Positions 24,001-33,160 of a stretch of 64,000 bases of DNA are shown here, piece by piece (positions within the stretch are counted from its first letter, which is position 1; each line of letters opens with the position of its first letter). The stretch is from contig JAHQIW010005186.1 in assembly GCA_019055375.1 (NCBI GenBank), forward strand, positions 62,001 through 126,000, read 5' to 3'. The notes under the pieces are model-generated. The model was not told the DNA's origin. It saw only the letters and a list, made by a program, of their open reading frames with translations, and ran no database searches. A program made the position numbers and the translations under genes. Origin of the DNA: Parelaphostrongylus tenuis. Taxonomy: Eukaryota; Nematoda; Chromadorea; Rhabditida; Metastrongylidae.

Positions 24001-25240
24001 GGAGGTTTTCGAATATGAAGAAATGGCACGTGAATTGGGAGATTAGACATTTGAAGGTATTCCAGCTTTCCCGTTGTTCTTATTCTGAACAGCAAGGTCA
24101 GGAAGCATGAGTAATCTGCAAAGCAAACTTCAAGTCAACAACTTACAAATTAACTTATTTGACAGAAGCTTCCACCGGTTCACTCTACAAAGACCGGCGA
24201 TTGCCTTCGGTGAAGAACTGGGAGCGAACAATAATAACTAATTTAGAAAGAACTAGTTTGACCAGCTTCCTGTAACATTCATCAAGAAAGCAACCTCATG
24301 TTCCAATCGAATCTAAGCTCAAGTCCAAAGATTTTGATGATTGAGGGTGAGATGGAGAGGGGTCGTATAAGTCAAGAAAGGAGGGAAATCAGAGCTTGAA
24401 AGTAGTGTGCGAGTTGCATTCTTCCGATAATTATTGAGCACGCGTTCATGGAATGGGTGAAATGCGGATTCCACTCCACTGGAGGTCCGGTAGATCTATC
24501 TGTATACTACCTGGCATCCTTGTATTACTGGAGTAGGCAACCGACTTTCGCAATTGTAGTCACGAACCTTGTGGTTTTTTTGTACAAAGTAAGTTAGATA
24601 AAACTGCTAAACATGTTTACGCCGCATAACTCATCGTTTATTGCTGTTTCTGTTGATTTAAAGCTCCAATGGAACGATGTATCCTAGTGGGTGCATGTGG
24701 CGCAGTGGTCAAAGATGCACTGCTACGCACACACACGTGGTCGATGATTTGATCTCGCAGCAAGGAATCACCACTTCTTCCATTCCTTCAAAGGTCGGCG
24801 CTGTTGGTACTTGTCTTGGATGTCTGGAGAATAGCATTACTGATTTGATAGATCGCTGGACCACCGAGAGTAATTTAGGCCAGATTTGCATTCACTAATC
24901 TCCAACAATGCTTTATGATATCCAATTCATAGCGCATCCCTTTTAAATCTATCAACTCTGAGAGCTGCATGCTTTATTTTTCTTCATAAATATAGATATC
25001 CTTGCAGATCCAGTTCGAGGATGAAGATGTCGAGTTCAAGCCATTGTCGGCTGATTGCAAGGTTATTTAAGACAGTTGTTGAACTAATCATCTTACAAAA
25101 CCATTTGTCAATACACTGATTGATTTCAGATTGTACACGAATTCATTGGTGGTTACATATTCCTGACAATGCGAAGCAAAGAACAAAATCAAAATCTTAA
25201 TGAGGAGCTCTTTCATAAGTTAACTGGTGGATGGGGATAA
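8789..25240 (+). CDS. unc-112: UNC-112 / kindlin (fermitin family), 20 exons, one frameshift
   Basis: Focal-adhesion FERM protein. The family binds beta-integrin tails and, in worms, links PAT-3 integrin to PAT-4/ILK at muscle dense bodies. Exons read: 8789-8874, 8957-9021, 17351-17492, 18017-18142, 18212-18293, 18412-18603, 18666-18720, 19382-19517, 19936-20020, 20101-20207, 20561-20641, 20729-20814, 20891-21018, 21102-21208, 21404-21527, 23531-23649, 23727-23883, 23941-24056, 25008-25061, 25130-25240. Phases agree at every junction except after exon 10. The exons total 2159 nt, one short of 720 codons, which is about the length of C. elegans UNC-112. Order is F0, F1/F2, a PH domain inserted in F2, then F3. 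All donors are GT except intron 16 (GC). Identification rests on long stretches recalled as near-identical to the worm protein. Confidence 0.95.
9760..9838 (-). repeat. tRNA-like repeat family B, inverted to the array
   Basis: Reverse strand reads the family A-box and GGTTCAACCCC-type B-box. It faces the forward array that starts at 9904. Confidence 0.55.
9904..10570 (+). repeat. Tandem array of tRNA-like units (family B), about 295 bp period
   Basis: Three forward tRNA-like cores begin near 9904, 10200 and 10492, spaced about 296 and 292 bp. Each has a GTAGTGGTAGCA-type A-box, GGGTTCAACTCCCGT-type B-box and GAGGTCG end. The spacers are homologous (ACATCATAACACTGCG, then GAATGAGTGG before the next core). 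The structure looks like head-to-tail dimers/trimers of a SINE. Confidence 0.7.
10690..11085. mobile_element. Foldback mariner-type MITE
   Basis: Ends are the inverted pair TGGGTTGGC / GCCAACCCA. Internal arms are also inverted: GAGCAGCTTCTTGCGGTTAT pairs with CCTCAAGAAGCTGCTC, and CTACACGAGT with ACTCGTGTAG. No transposase. A fragment of the left arm recurs at about 9620-9690. Confidence 0.6.
11380..11640 (-). repeat. Decayed copy of hammerhead family 2
   Basis: Reverse strand keeps helix I GTGGCT/AGCCAC but the core is CCGATGA and AAAA, so it should be inactive. Its outer part matches positions 1-115. Confidence 0.55.
12190..12535 (+). repeat. Hammerhead repeat family 1, near-complete unit
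   Basis: A unit runs from TTATGAGATATGTTGAAATT through CGCCTACTCTTAG to the ribozyme and the CCACATGACA end, where the opening sequence starts again in degenerate form (CAATTATGAGG). The implied monomer is about 316 bp. Sequence that precedes the ribozyme here follows it at 23090, as expected for head-to-tail units. Confidence 0.65.
12431..12474 (+). ncRNA. Hammerhead ribozyme motif, family 1
   Basis: Helix I GCCCGA/TTGGGC (one G-U), core CTGAGGA at 12437-12443, helix II GACTT/AGGTC (one wobble) closed by TCA, GAAA at 12457-12460, palindromic helix III ACACGTGT, cleavage base A at 12468. All required core bases are present. Confidence 0.8.
12614..12860 (+). repeat. Hammerhead repeat family 2
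   Basis: Body shared with 28420-28580, and in decayed form with 11540-11640 and 411-515. The block 12614-12655 is the reverse complement of the sequence before the ribozyme at 28430-28470, so the copy is partly inverted. Confidence 0.6.
12763..12809 (+). ncRNA. Hammerhead ribozyme motif, family 2
   Basis: Helix I GTGGCT (12763-12768) pairs with AGCCAC (12804-12809). Core CTGATGA, helix II AGCGG/CCGCT with loop GCGATA, GAAA at 12792-12795, then palindromic ACGTACGT as helix III and cleavage base A at 12803. Every canonical element is present without a mismatch. Confidence 0.82.
13120..13420 (+). repeat. SINE family A copy (intron 2)
   Basis: Head GTGGCGCAGGGGTTAGGGGTGC, weak B-box, family body with GGTAGGCCACCACGGGTCAT and CAGATATGCATTTAATCAC. 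Confidence 0.65.
13529..13925. repeat. Foldback repeat with ribozyme-like core (family 3)
   Basis: Ends invert: GGTACTTTCTTTTTCTTTAG near 13530 against AAGAAAGAAAGTACC near 13922, with CATCGAGTTT-type sequence inside. The left arm read in reverse holds CTAACGAAGGCG...GCCGAAACGTT, a one-base-decayed hammerhead core. Related to 60150-60455. Confidence 0.5.
14385..14625 (-). repeat. SINE family A copy (intron 2)
   Basis: Reverse copy with the tail block GTCAGTGTTGTCATCTTCTC, CTCCGGAGGGATGGAAG and head remnant GTGTGTCGTAGGGCACC. Confidence 0.6.
14990..15043 (-). repeat. tRNA-like repeat family B fragment
   Basis: GTGCGTGCTACCACTACATC is the reversed A-box of family B. Confidence 0.45.
15337..15405 (-). 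repeat. SINE family A tail fragment
   Basis: AAAGCTCTCGGTATTGATCA and GAGGGATGCGC match the reversed 3' tail of family A. Confidence 0.45.
16105..16330 (+). repeat. SINE family A copy (intron 2)
   Basis: Head GTGTGGCGTAGTGGTTAGAG then family body, decayed at the 3' end where it meets the repeat at 16320. Confidence 0.6.
16320..16720. repeat. Dispersed repeat, paired with 2885-3480
   Basis: Same ordered blocks as the copy at 2885. It directly follows a SINE A copy here. Confidence 0.5.
17351..18720 (+). CDS. unc-112: unc-112 exons 3-7 (end of F0 and F1)
   Basis: Five exons with short introns. Exon 3 carries the [18 protein letters not shown] block at the F0/F1 boundary. Exon 4 begins at an ATAG acceptor and restores RVQLPD. 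Exon 5 ends in RPGE before a GTGATT donor. Exon 6 holds a low-complexity Ser/Pro/Arg linker ([20 protein letters not shown]), which corresponds to the disordered F1 loop of kindlins. Exon 7 is only 55 nt. Intron 7 carries fragments of the repeats seen elsewhere in the window. Confidence 0.93.
19382..20641 (+). CDS. unc-112: unc-112 exons 8-11 (start of F2), with missing base in exon 10
   Basis: Exon 8 holds [20 protein letters not shown], exon 9 the [11 protein letters not shown] strand, exon 10 [16 protein letters not shown]. Exon 10 (20101-20207) is 107 nt and reads EEEAT then CSPPC, while the shifted frame reads LFASLQ, which fits the family and joins in phase to exon 11 ([13 protein letters not shown]). 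One base is therefore missing near 20190. Intron 8 holds two opposed tRNA-like repeats, and intron 10 is almost wholly a SINE. Confidence 0.9.
19622..19862. repeat. Two opposed tRNA-like family B units in unc-112 intron 8
   Basis: A reverse unit (19622-19693) and a forward unit (19787-19862) lie about 95 bp apart. The forward A-box carries an extra T (GTAGTGTGGTAACAC). They fill most of the intron. Confidence 0.55.
20245..20520 (+). repeat. SINE family A filling unc-112 intron 10
   Basis: Head with GTGATTGGAGGCGTCCTGCG and GGTTCGATGCCGACC, then the family body. It occupies roughly 275 of 353 intron bases, next to the exon with the missing base. Confidence 0.65.
20729..21527 (+). CDS. unc-112: unc-112 exons 12-15 (PH domain)
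   Basis: The pleckstrin homology domain interrupts F2 and in kindlins binds phosphoinositides at the membrane. Exon 12 ends DYLKYMK. Exon 13 begins [19 protein letters not shown] and covers the first strands, exon 14 covers [19 protein letters not shown], and exon 15 has the closing helix with the invariant Trp ([20 protein letters not shown]). Splice sites are consensus and all four phases agree. This is the best-preserved block in the window. Confidence 0.95.
21600..21905. repeat. Decayed foldback, ribozyme family 3, in unc-112 intron 15
   Basis: Ends and order (hammerhead-like block, ATAAATTNTATNATAACA, CATGTTGGGCTTTC, ATGCCGAG) match the fresh copy at 45991-46573. The cores are decayed (CTGAAAA; CTGAAGA with unpaired helix II). 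Confidence 0.5.
22793..23160. repeat. Hammerhead repeat family 1 in unc-112 intron 15
   Basis: The ends ATTATTTGAGCC..CATGTGGTCTGTTGATGG and its inverse near 23050-23095 form long inverted repeats. The left arm stops exactly at the ribozyme cleavage region (ATACACGTA), and the right arm holds the full motif, followed by the start of a second unit. Confidence 0.68.
22999..23042 (+). ncRNA. Hammerhead ribozyme motif, family 1
   Basis: Helix I GCCTGA/TCGGGC (one wobble), core CTGACGA at 23005-23011, helix II GGCT..GGCT with two wobbles, GAAA, palindromic ACACGTGT, cleavage base A at 23036. It lies in the sense strand of an unc-112 intron. Confidence 0.72.
23531..25240 (+). CDS. unc-112: unc-112 exons 16-20 (end of F2 and F3, C terminus)
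   Basis: F3 is the PTB-like subdomain that engages the integrin tail. Exon 16 ends RKARSKQ and is followed by GCTGTC, so intron 16 appears to use a GC donor. Exon 17 starts [15 protein letters not shown] and carries [18 protein letters not shown]. Exon 18 has [20 protein letters not shown], exon 19 is 54 nt, and exon 20 ends HKLTGGWG with TAA at 25238-25240. Intron 15 (2.0 kb) holds two ribozyme-type repeats; intron 18 holds a SINE. Confidence 0.94.
24437..24490 (+). repeat. tRNA-like repeat family B, partial
   Basis: GAGCACGCGTTCATGG and GATTCCACTCC-type B-box; in intron 18. Confidence 0.4.
24690..24975 (+). repeat. SINE family A copy in unc-112 intron 18
   Basis: Head GCATGTGGCGCAGTGGTCAAAG, family body with CATTCCTTCAAAGGTCGGCG and CCAGATTTGCATTCAC. 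Confidence 0.62.
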
Positions 25241-25770
25241 CCTTTTTCAATGAATATCTTTTTCTATTTTTTTTCTTCAGCATAGCTGGCCTGCGTATCT
25301 TACTCTAGTGATTAAGTGACCTAAATAATCTGAATGGCTACCGTCTAAATACGTATATCATTTTTATTTGTATTCTGATGCTCACTGGATTTCGTCATGT
25401 TGACAGTCCAGGTTAAATGTCTTTTCTCTTTTGGCATATTTCCAATTTGATTTAAACTGCTAAATTTGACTTATCGTCATGGAACCATCGTTTTCATCCT
25501 TTCCTTTCTACAGTACAGAATTAACTTTTGAGAAATTAAGTGCGCGAAAATCCTTTTTATTTTGGTAGCTCTAGCTCTCACTGCTATAGCTCTCTAGCTC
25601 TCGCTCCTATAGATTTTAGTCAAGCCACTTGTTTTAATATAACTGATTCATAATAACTATAATCTGAATATTCCATGACGTAGTTACTTTCTGAGAAAAA
25701 CTGTCAAAATTTATATGTGCCTTATAAAAATGTATTTGTATTTCATGGGCGGCAATATTAATATAATGTC

Positions 25771-25776
25771 AATAAA
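25771..25776 (+). terminator. Possible polyadenylation signal of unc-112
   Basis: AATAAA lies about 530 nt after the stop codon in AT-rich, otherwise featureless DNA. It is the first canonical hexamer I noticed downstream, but the spacing is long for a worm 3' UTR. Confidence 0.35.
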
Positions 25777-26428
25777 TCTTCGCTTTTAGTTTCTTAGCCC
25801 ACTTTGAAGTCGTCTCATCTGCCACTCTGAATGGTTTTACATAATATGATTAAGTGACCTAAATAAGGTTCTGGTTAAACCACGTGCCATTTAGACTGCA
25901 AGAAATTCTCATTCGAAGAAAGTGCTGACAGAGCGGTGATCTTGGCAGTAGAGTAATTGCTATGGGTGATACGCGGGATTAGCTTTCACATAGGTTTAAA
26001 CGTTGTGAATTCATACAACACTCTTGGACATACAATAATGTTATCTAGATATTAGTTTGATAGCCGACTTTCCTTTAGATTGCTAATCAATCATATCTTC
26101 TTTGTCAATTGACACAGCTTCACGAAGTTTTTATAAAACAGATTTATTAGGCTGACGCTGTGACGGGTTTCGTCTTCATTGAAGCTGATTGGTTCGAGTC
26201 GGATTTCTTTCGTAGGAGCGCTGCCGTGTGAAGCTTGTCAGTACTGTCGAACAAATCGGAAGTGGTCAGAAATTAGTATCGTCCGTTATGCGCTAAGCAT
26301 ATAGAAACCGTTTTGGCCAGTAACTTACTGGCACTAGAAATGCCCTAGTTCGGCTAGCCAGGAATTCTACAGAGAATCATCACGAGTGGCAATTAACGTT
26401 ATTGATAATGATGAGCAAAAATTTTCAG

Positions 26429-26515
26429 GCAGCAGCCAAAAGCGCTGATGCCAAGAAACGAATCGAATACAAGAAATGTTGGGATCTACAGAATGAGCCA
26501 TTTGTGATTGTGTAG
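26429..26515 (+). CDS. Orphan terminal exon candidate
   Basis: After an AAATTTTCAG acceptor the frame reads AAAKSADAKKRIEYKKCWDL and then a short tail ending FVIV and TAG at 26513-26515. Composition and acceptor look genuine, but I found no matching upstream exon. It could be the end of a small gene starting in 25300-26400, or an alternative 3' exon. I do not recognise the protein. Confidence 0.35.
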   Translation, partial: AAAKSADAKKRIEYKKCWDLQNEPFVIV

Positions 26516-27333
26516 AAGAGTACAGAGAGACTCCTTAGCGTTTCTTCAATCGCATTATTAAATTGGTGTTCCTGTGGAATTTAGTGAATTTGAAAAATCT
26601 AATAGAATTATGTTTTGATGGTGGACATACAGTGCATGAAAAAACTTGCACAGTACGTAGGAAAAGGAAAAGTGGGAAGATAATTAAGAAATTAGAGACG
26701 AAAATTGATTTGTAGTGAGAAAACTCTAACCAAGGAAGGATGGCATTACTTTGTGAGGTGGAGGAGTGAGCAAATTGGCCGGCGTGAGTCAACTCATAAC
26801 TGTCGGTAGTTCAAGCATCATTTAAATTGGAAGGCCATCAAAAACTAACGTCGATTTCTGCGTCTTAATTCCGACAAAAAGCTCAGTGTAGTGAGTTTTG
26901 ATGGTTGCTCGTTGTGAAATGAGCCTGAGGTATCTTGGAAGAGTGGCATAGCTGCATTAGAACGCTGCTAAGCTGTGCATACTTATATATATAGAAGAAA
27001 TCTTTTTACAATCATCTTTATAGGCGGTGAATAGGACAAATGATTAGATTGACGAAAAACAAATATCACATGCAATTCTAATGTGCCTTGGTGTGCTGCC
27101 TTGACCAATTAGAAAATAAATCAAGTCAATTTTACATTTTACAGCGTTTTGCAGGGAAGGAAACATGATATAGCAGCAGCTTAACCCATAGTGCATTCGT
27201 CCAAGCATTGTCTTTGAAACAAAGTAACCCATATCAATGTTAGTTATTCTTGATTTCTTCTCCAAGCTCTTCAGATGAAATTCAATCGATTTGAGCGAGA
27301 ACTATCGGTCCTTGATAATGCGCAATGAACAAT

Positions 27334-27729
27334 CTACTCAAGCCACTTCTTGTTCTTAAATTCGTCACCAGGAACTCTTAAGTGGGGAAGTTTAGCAGAT
27401 TTGATTCTGGTCGTAGAGAACCACTGATCCTGAGAAAGTGTAATACTAGCCTCAATCATGTGGTAGCCGTACTCGTTCGTCTTTCTACTAGTTGCTAGTT
27501 TGTGATTGGCGACCAAAGGAGTTTCAGGTTTCACGGCAATAACTGCAGTTGACTCTTTTTTTTCTTCGCTTGTTGATGTAGACACCACTCCATAGACAAA
27601 GCCAATTAAATAGTGCAAAAAATAAATTGGAATGAGTAGACGTAGACATAAAGCGAAATGACTTTTGACGTCGTCAAGGAAATCGAGACGCGCAAAACTG
27701 AGCCCACCGCTTCGGTTTTTGCGTTTGTT
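27334..27729 (-). CDS. Candidate exon of a membrane or secreted protein
   Basis: The reverse strand stays open for 132 codons from just after a TAG (27730-27732) to a stop at 27334. The early part has a long hydrophobic segment (CLRLLIPIYFLHYLIGFVYG) and then a polar tail with KPETPLVANHKL. There is no ATG in frame before the hydrophobic part, so it would need an upstream exon. Not recognised; 132 codons without a stop is only moderate evidence. Confidence 0.3.
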   Translation of the reverse strand, partial: NKRKNRSGGLSFARLDFLDDVKSHFALCLRLLIPIYFLHYLIGFVYGVVSTSTSEEKKESTAVIAVKPETPLVANHKLATSRKTNEYGYHMIEASITLSQDQWFSTTRIKSAKLPHLRVPGDEFKNKKWLE

Positions 27730-28229
27730 CTAATGTTCTAAAAGAAATTCTACAATCTCATCTTATACAACAAATACACCGCAGCTTGGGATGCGTTAAG
27801 AAAATAGAGAGTACTTCCTCTCCTTGTAATAGCAGATGTTTTCATGTTCTCCTACATCACGAAATCATTTCCAAAAAGACTTGTCAAGGAACAGATAAGC
27901 GCACCGCACAGCATTAGTATTTGTATTCAAACGGCACGAACAAATCTCCACATGTTCGTGACTTCGTCACTCATCTTCTATCTTGAATAGCAAGAATTTT
28001 CTTGATCTTCTCTGTAAGTGTTTACCAAGAAGAAACTTTCCTTTCTTTATGAATATATGGCTGCTGTACTTGCCGTATTTTAAGATATAGCCTGCGGCAA
28101 CGAAAAAGTCTTTCATGGCGGATCATGGCAAGACCAAGCACTCCATTGAGCTAACCTTAAACGCACAGAACGAATTCAGCAATCAATTCTTAGTTCTCTT
28201 TTTTAAGTTCTTGAGGTTGTGATGATTTC

Positions 28230-28304
28230 TCTTTCTTCCTTTCTCTCTCTCTCTCTCTCCCTCTCCCTCTCTCTCTCTCTCTCTATCTCTATCTCTCCCT
28301 TTAT

Positions 28305-28341
<37 letters not shown>

Positions 28342-28345
28342 TCAC
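28230..28345. repeat. Compound microsatellite (CT)n-(AT)n
   Basis: About 60 bp of CT repeats followed by about 45 bp of AT repeats. Confidence 0.95.
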
Positions 28346-28419
28346 TGCTATGAATTGGATTTTCACATATTCACTACCAGTTCTAATTCATGGACTGAAA
28401 AAAAAAGTTGATAACGCAA

Positions 28420-28580
28420 AATCACGTGCTATCACCATAATTAATGTTTCTCCATCCTTGCTACAAAGTACGGTTTAGTGTGGAGCGTAGATCACTGACG
28501 AAGCAGGCGACATCGCCGAAACGTATGTATGGGTCTGAATTACCAACCTCAGGAAGGCCCTAAACATCCTCAAAGAATAT
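28420..28580 (+). repeat. Hammerhead repeat family 2, weaker core
   Basis: Matches 12735-12850. The core CTGACGA (28495-28501) and GAAA (28518-28521) are kept, but helix II is preceded by four unpaired bases and helix I pairs poorly, so activity is doubtful. Confidence 0.5.
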
Positions 28581-29564
28581 TGAATGTTTAAACCGAGATT
28601 TTAAAACATTTGAAGAGATGGATTTATTAACCGAATTTTGTTCAACATAGTAGTGTCTCCTCATAAGTGTCATCGAATTATTCCGCCAAAGTAGATTTTA
28701 TTACGACACGATTCGCATCATTTTCATAGAAATAACCCCATAGTGGATGTTGGCGCTTGACATATCAAATATTATTCATAAGCTGTATTATGTCGAAATG
28801 CTACTCAATCATGAGGCGATGTAACCGCTTTTGCAAGAGAACATAATAAGGAAGTAGTAAGCAAATAACGATAAACATAACGGCATAGTAAAAATAAATA
28901 CTAGCTATAGATAAGACAAAATCAACCACAAGTATGCTGAGATATGGACAAAGCTTGGAACTTGATGTAAGCGAATCCGCAATTCTATCCGATAGCTCGG
29001 ATGTTTCCGATTACACCATCGAAGCCTCTTCTCTGTAGTTCCTTGAGCCAGGTTGAGCCGAATCGGTGTTCTCATCAATCACCCTTCAACGGGAGAACTT
29101 GGAAAGCAGAAATCGCACTTGAACCTAGATTAGCAGGAAGCAAAATAATTAATTCAAAAGCAAAAAAGAAAATATCAAAACGTTTTTTTCTGTTCTATGC
29201 GACTCGTTGCGCAAACATCAGCACATGTTGCATTCGATCATCTCTGGGCATGTATCAGCCAAGAAAAGTCTCGGATTTTGCGTATGAATACGTCTGTTGC
29301 TTAAGGATTTTCCTCTTATTGTGAATGTCGTTGGAGGTTGGTTTAGGCGACTTTCCCAAGATAATCAGCCTAGAGCGTTCTTGTGTTTCCGCTTGTACTG
29401 CGTTCAATAAAGTTTTCGCAGACAGGTGTGATATATAATTGGAAATCACTGAGGGACAAGAGGCTTGGTGAGCCCGAAGCGGGTCAAACCACCACCATTC
29501 CCGTGGTGATTGGCTTTACTATTACTGCACTATGAACCTCTTGATTTTAACGTAAACGGATAAA

Positions 29565-29865
29565 AGATAAAGCTGTCGGCGTTAATGAATTCGTGAGAAA
29601 TCTACCATGATTTCATGTTTAATTTCTAGTTCCGTTCGAGGTGATCGAATTCATATCTGGCCTTTACAATGACTCGCGGTGGCCTACGGCTCTATTGAGT
29701 CAGTGCTGCTTATCCTCCCAGTTATGTCAGCGACCAGTCCGGTATCAGTATACCGACCCTGGAGGGATGGATGGTTTGGTGAGCCATGAGCGTGAGATCG
29801 AACTGTCGACCGTGTGAGGGACGCAGAGCACCTCTGACACTGAGCCATACGCGGTCTGAATAATT
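29565..29865 (-). repeat. SINE family A copy
   Basis: Well-preserved reverse copy: CCCTGGAGGGATGGATGGTT, GAGATCGAACTGTCGACC (reversed B-box), CACTGAGCCATACGC (reversed A-box). Confidence 0.65.
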
Positions 29866-30504
29866 CAATGTAATGTTTGGAATAAGAATGCAAAAAAGGA
29901 AGAAATTATGATTTAAAGTATCGTGGAGTATATTGCACAAAACAAATGATTATTCAATGAATAATAAGATAAATAAGCGCATAATATGCAACATTTGTGA
30001 TAATACATCGATTAAATAAGGCAAATAATAATACAATTACATTATCAATAATAAACTATGAAAGCCGTTTCCTAACAAATTATCTATCGATTTTCCTACC
30101 AAGATTTAATATTAAGAAAAATTTCCCGATTTCATATCAGTTTAAATCGTTTTGAGTGGGTCTGTAAAAGAGCGGTCGATAGCACAGGCTTCATTCATTA
30201 TAAAAGTCGCAAGCTCGACTGCCGGTCAGCACAGCGTCAGGTGAGACCACCATCTGAATGGACTGATTATTTTTCACTCGGCATAGATTCCTTTAGAGGA
30301 CTATTTAGCCTCAAGGGATCGACGGAACCGAGGGAGGCCGCTTCTGAAGAGTCCTAATAGGACGAAGTAGGCGCCTATATAGCACTAGACCTATCGGCTT
30401 AAAACATATCATGTCCTTATCAGATCAAAATCTCTAGTGTTCTTGCTGCATTTTTCGTAGTGTTATGATTTTTAGTAAATACCTAGGAGAACTAAGCAAT
30501 GAGC

Positions 30505-30610
30505 AAAAACACGACCTCAGGCGGGAGTCGAACCCGCGTTTCATTCAGACGGAGCACGCATGCTACCACTACACCAGGAGGTACATTCCCGTCTGAGGTC
30601 GTATTTTTGC
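30505..30610. repeat. Head-to-head tRNA-like family B units
   Basis: A reverse unit (about 30511-30585) is joined directly to the end of a forward unit (CGTCTGAGGTCGTATTTTTG). This suggests a rearranged tandem array like that at 9904. Confidence 0.55.
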
Positions 30611-30802
30611 TTACCACTCGATCCTTTTAGGCATTTATGAAACATTATGACACTGCGCAAAATGCAATGAAAACACTAGAAGTTTGAAATATTACTTATC
30701 ACAATGGCTGTCAGCTTAACTGGGTTTACAAAGCGGAATCGCATACACGATTAAACCTGTCAAAAGTTGGTGGCTGATAGCTGTTATAGAGATTTTGGAG
30801 AA

Positions 30803-30870
30803 CTGTGCTGTAGTGGTAGCATGCGTGCTCGGTATGGCTGAAACGAGGGTTCCACTCCCGTCTGAGTCGT
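30803..30870 (+). repeat. tRNA-like repeat family B
   Basis: CTGTAGTGGTAGCATGCGTG and GGGTTCCACTCCCGTC, preceded by the same spacer sequence as in the 9904-10570 array. Confidence 0.55.
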
Positions 30871-31298
30871 GTTTTTGCTCACTACACAATTCTCCTAGGT
30901 ATTTGTTCAACGTTTCCTATTGTTCATATTCTGTTTCTCATAGCTCTCTATCAGTATTTTTCTGTCCCTCGTCTTGTCGATGTCGCGTGAACTGAGCAGG
31001 ACAAAAAGGTCCCGCTGCAAAATTCTAGCGATTTTCATTTGGAAATGAAGAAGTGTGGTCCTAAGTCACGTTTGAGTGGAACTAGAATAGATTCTGATCC
31101 ATAACATAATTGACGATTATGTTCTTTTTTCGTCAGACTAAGTTTATGACTACCGTTTAGTGATTGGCTTAAGATGTTAATATCACAAATCTTTGGACTC
31201 GAGAAAAGCGGTCTCAGCAGGAGTATTGTTGCGAAATCTACCACATGCACTATCTGCAATAATTACGACTAGCACTGACATATCGTGAACGATAAACA

Positions 31299-31380
31299 GT
31301 GCTGTACGACAATGCAAGACCACAAGTAGCCATATGCAACACTATGAAAATTAAAAGATTTATTGAACGAAAGTTCACTT
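31299..31380 (+). pseudogene. Tc1/mariner transposase catalytic fragment
   Basis: Reads LYDNARPQVA followed by a basic helix, matching the second catalytic block (H/DNARPH) of mariner transposases. Flanking sequence does not continue the family, so it is a fossil. Confidence 0.5.
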
Positions 31381-32280
31381 GTCTGACGTGCTTCATAGGG
31401 CTACCAGCAGGCAGTCTTGATGTTTCAAGAACCTTAGCAGATTTTGTGAAATTGGAAGTCATCAATCGACCATATGTGATTGCGATGTAATTTGAAGTAT
31501 ACTTCTCTAGTGGGCAACAAACGTTCCTGAAAAGGAAAAGTTTATCTCCACAAAATATTATTTTGCTCACTATCTCGGGAACACCGCATTTAGAGCAGTG
31601 TTTATGGAAGACGCTGAAACCGAGTGAAAAATATTGGCCATGCACGCAATGAAGTCGCAAACATGTGTCCGTTAATTAGAAAACAAGTTATAATTCCATA
31701 GGAATTCAGGAAGTCATTACTACGAGAGTCCAAAACGAAGCGCAAATAATATCACCTATTACATCTGTCGTTTTGTTGATTGTTAAAAGCATTGAACGTT
31801 TCATCTCTTCCAGTCACGTACGTTAGTAGTTCAGTGGGATCTTCTCGTCTTCTTACATTGGGTCAGTGGTCTTCCTGCACCGTGAGTGAGCGATTGGCAA
31901 TCCTGAAAAATCCAGCCAATTATAAATCTTGCTCATCGATTCTCGTTGGAAATCTTAACCTGCTCAGCTCACCTGGTTTTCGACGATTCGGCGTGTAGAA
32001 CAATATCTGTGACTTTTGATTGTTGGCGGATTGGAAAAATCGGATTTTTTCTCATCACAAATTATTGTTTTATCCCAGCACGTCTTGCAATCGAATTTCG
32101 AATTGCTACTGGAAAATCTTTTCTTTGTCATGAGCTATAAAATATTCCACGCAACTATTCTCCCTGCAATGTTGACAATCTATGTTGTCCCATTCTGATA
32201 TTCACATGATTTTATGAAGGGTGGTAGTAATGATTTTGGTAAAATGGAATCGCCTTGTCGAACGGCTCTTACAGTGAGAT

Positions 32281-32874
32281 TAGGTCGTTCTGTAAGCTTT
32301 GGCACCAGAGCAGTAAACACCAAATTTGATAACCAGAAGTGATTAGAATTACATAATTTTGTATCGTTCAAATACGCCTTTTCTTGTAAACATTTTGTCG
32401 TAGAACTTTCCTATACTTGCTTCGAGATAGAGCTGTCTTCGGAACTAATTCGCTTGCTGCTCATTCACGGATGACGCGTATGGAAAACTGCTAGTGAATA
32501 GGCGCACAAGATTCGTGGGAACTTGGGGTGATGATACGGTTGCAGAAAGGACGGCTGGGAAGTAGTTCAAAAATTTCGCAGCTGGAGAAAACAGTCTGGA
32601 AGATCAGTTGCGTTTGGGCCGTCCATCGGAACCTCCATTAATCGTGTGCGCTGCTTCACGAGCATCTTCGCCTACGTGCCATTCGTGCATGAGTACCAAG
32701 CGAATTTGTTCCCACGACACCTCCATCTTGAAGCAAGTATAAGCAAGTTGTATTTCAAAATTCAGGAAAAAAAGTGCAATTGAACGATACCAAAATCATG
32801 CAGAATTGATTATTTCTGATTGATAAATATGAGGTTTACTGATCTGATGCCAAAACTTGTGGAAGTACCCAATA
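32281..32874. mobile_element. Foldback mariner derivative
   Basis: Inverted arms over 100 bp begin TTAGGTCGTTCTGTAAGC (left) and its diverged inverse (right, CAAAACTTGTGGAAGTACCC). The middle reads GDDTVAERTAGK, a stop, then FKNFAAGENSLEDQLRLGRP on the plus strand, which is the helix-turn-helix to linker region of a mariner transposase. Homologous to 60505-61030. Confidence 0.65.
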
Positions 32875-33015
32875 ATTGATTGGAGATAGCCGAATCACGC
32901 AAAAGCCCGGTACAATATAAGAACTGATTGATAGAATATTAGAATATTCGTTCGACTTAAAGCTGTTTATTACAGACGAGTAGTTATTAAAGTTGCTCTA
33001 TCAGACGCTCTTCAG

Positions 33016-33160
33016 CTGACAATGGTCATGATACAAGCCGAGGATCTACCAGCAATGGATCTGATGGGACATCAGATTCATACGTCAAGCTTTTTCTTCT
33101 TGCCGACAAAATGGACAAATTTCAAACGAAAGTGCAAAGAAAATCACTGACTCCACGTCT
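33016..33160 (+). pseudogene. Broken duplicate of the synaptotagmin C2A exon
   Basis: After a CTCTTCAG acceptor the sequence matches exon 61462-61629: LTMVMIQAEDLPAMDL. It then loses one base (CTGATGGGACA against CTGGGTGGGACA), which shifts the frame, and it diverges after AAATCACTGA. The intron sequence upstream and a mariner foldback are shared too, so this is a segmental copy and not a retrocopy. Confidence 0.8.

Noticed and set aside
28495..28535. Intact hammerhead ribozyme
   Set aside because: The core is present but helix I pairs poorly and helix II has four extra bases, so I list it only as a weak copy.
31250..31660. 136-codon reverse-strand frame
   Set aside because: The forward strand here carries the mariner DNARP block, so the reverse frame is a shadow.
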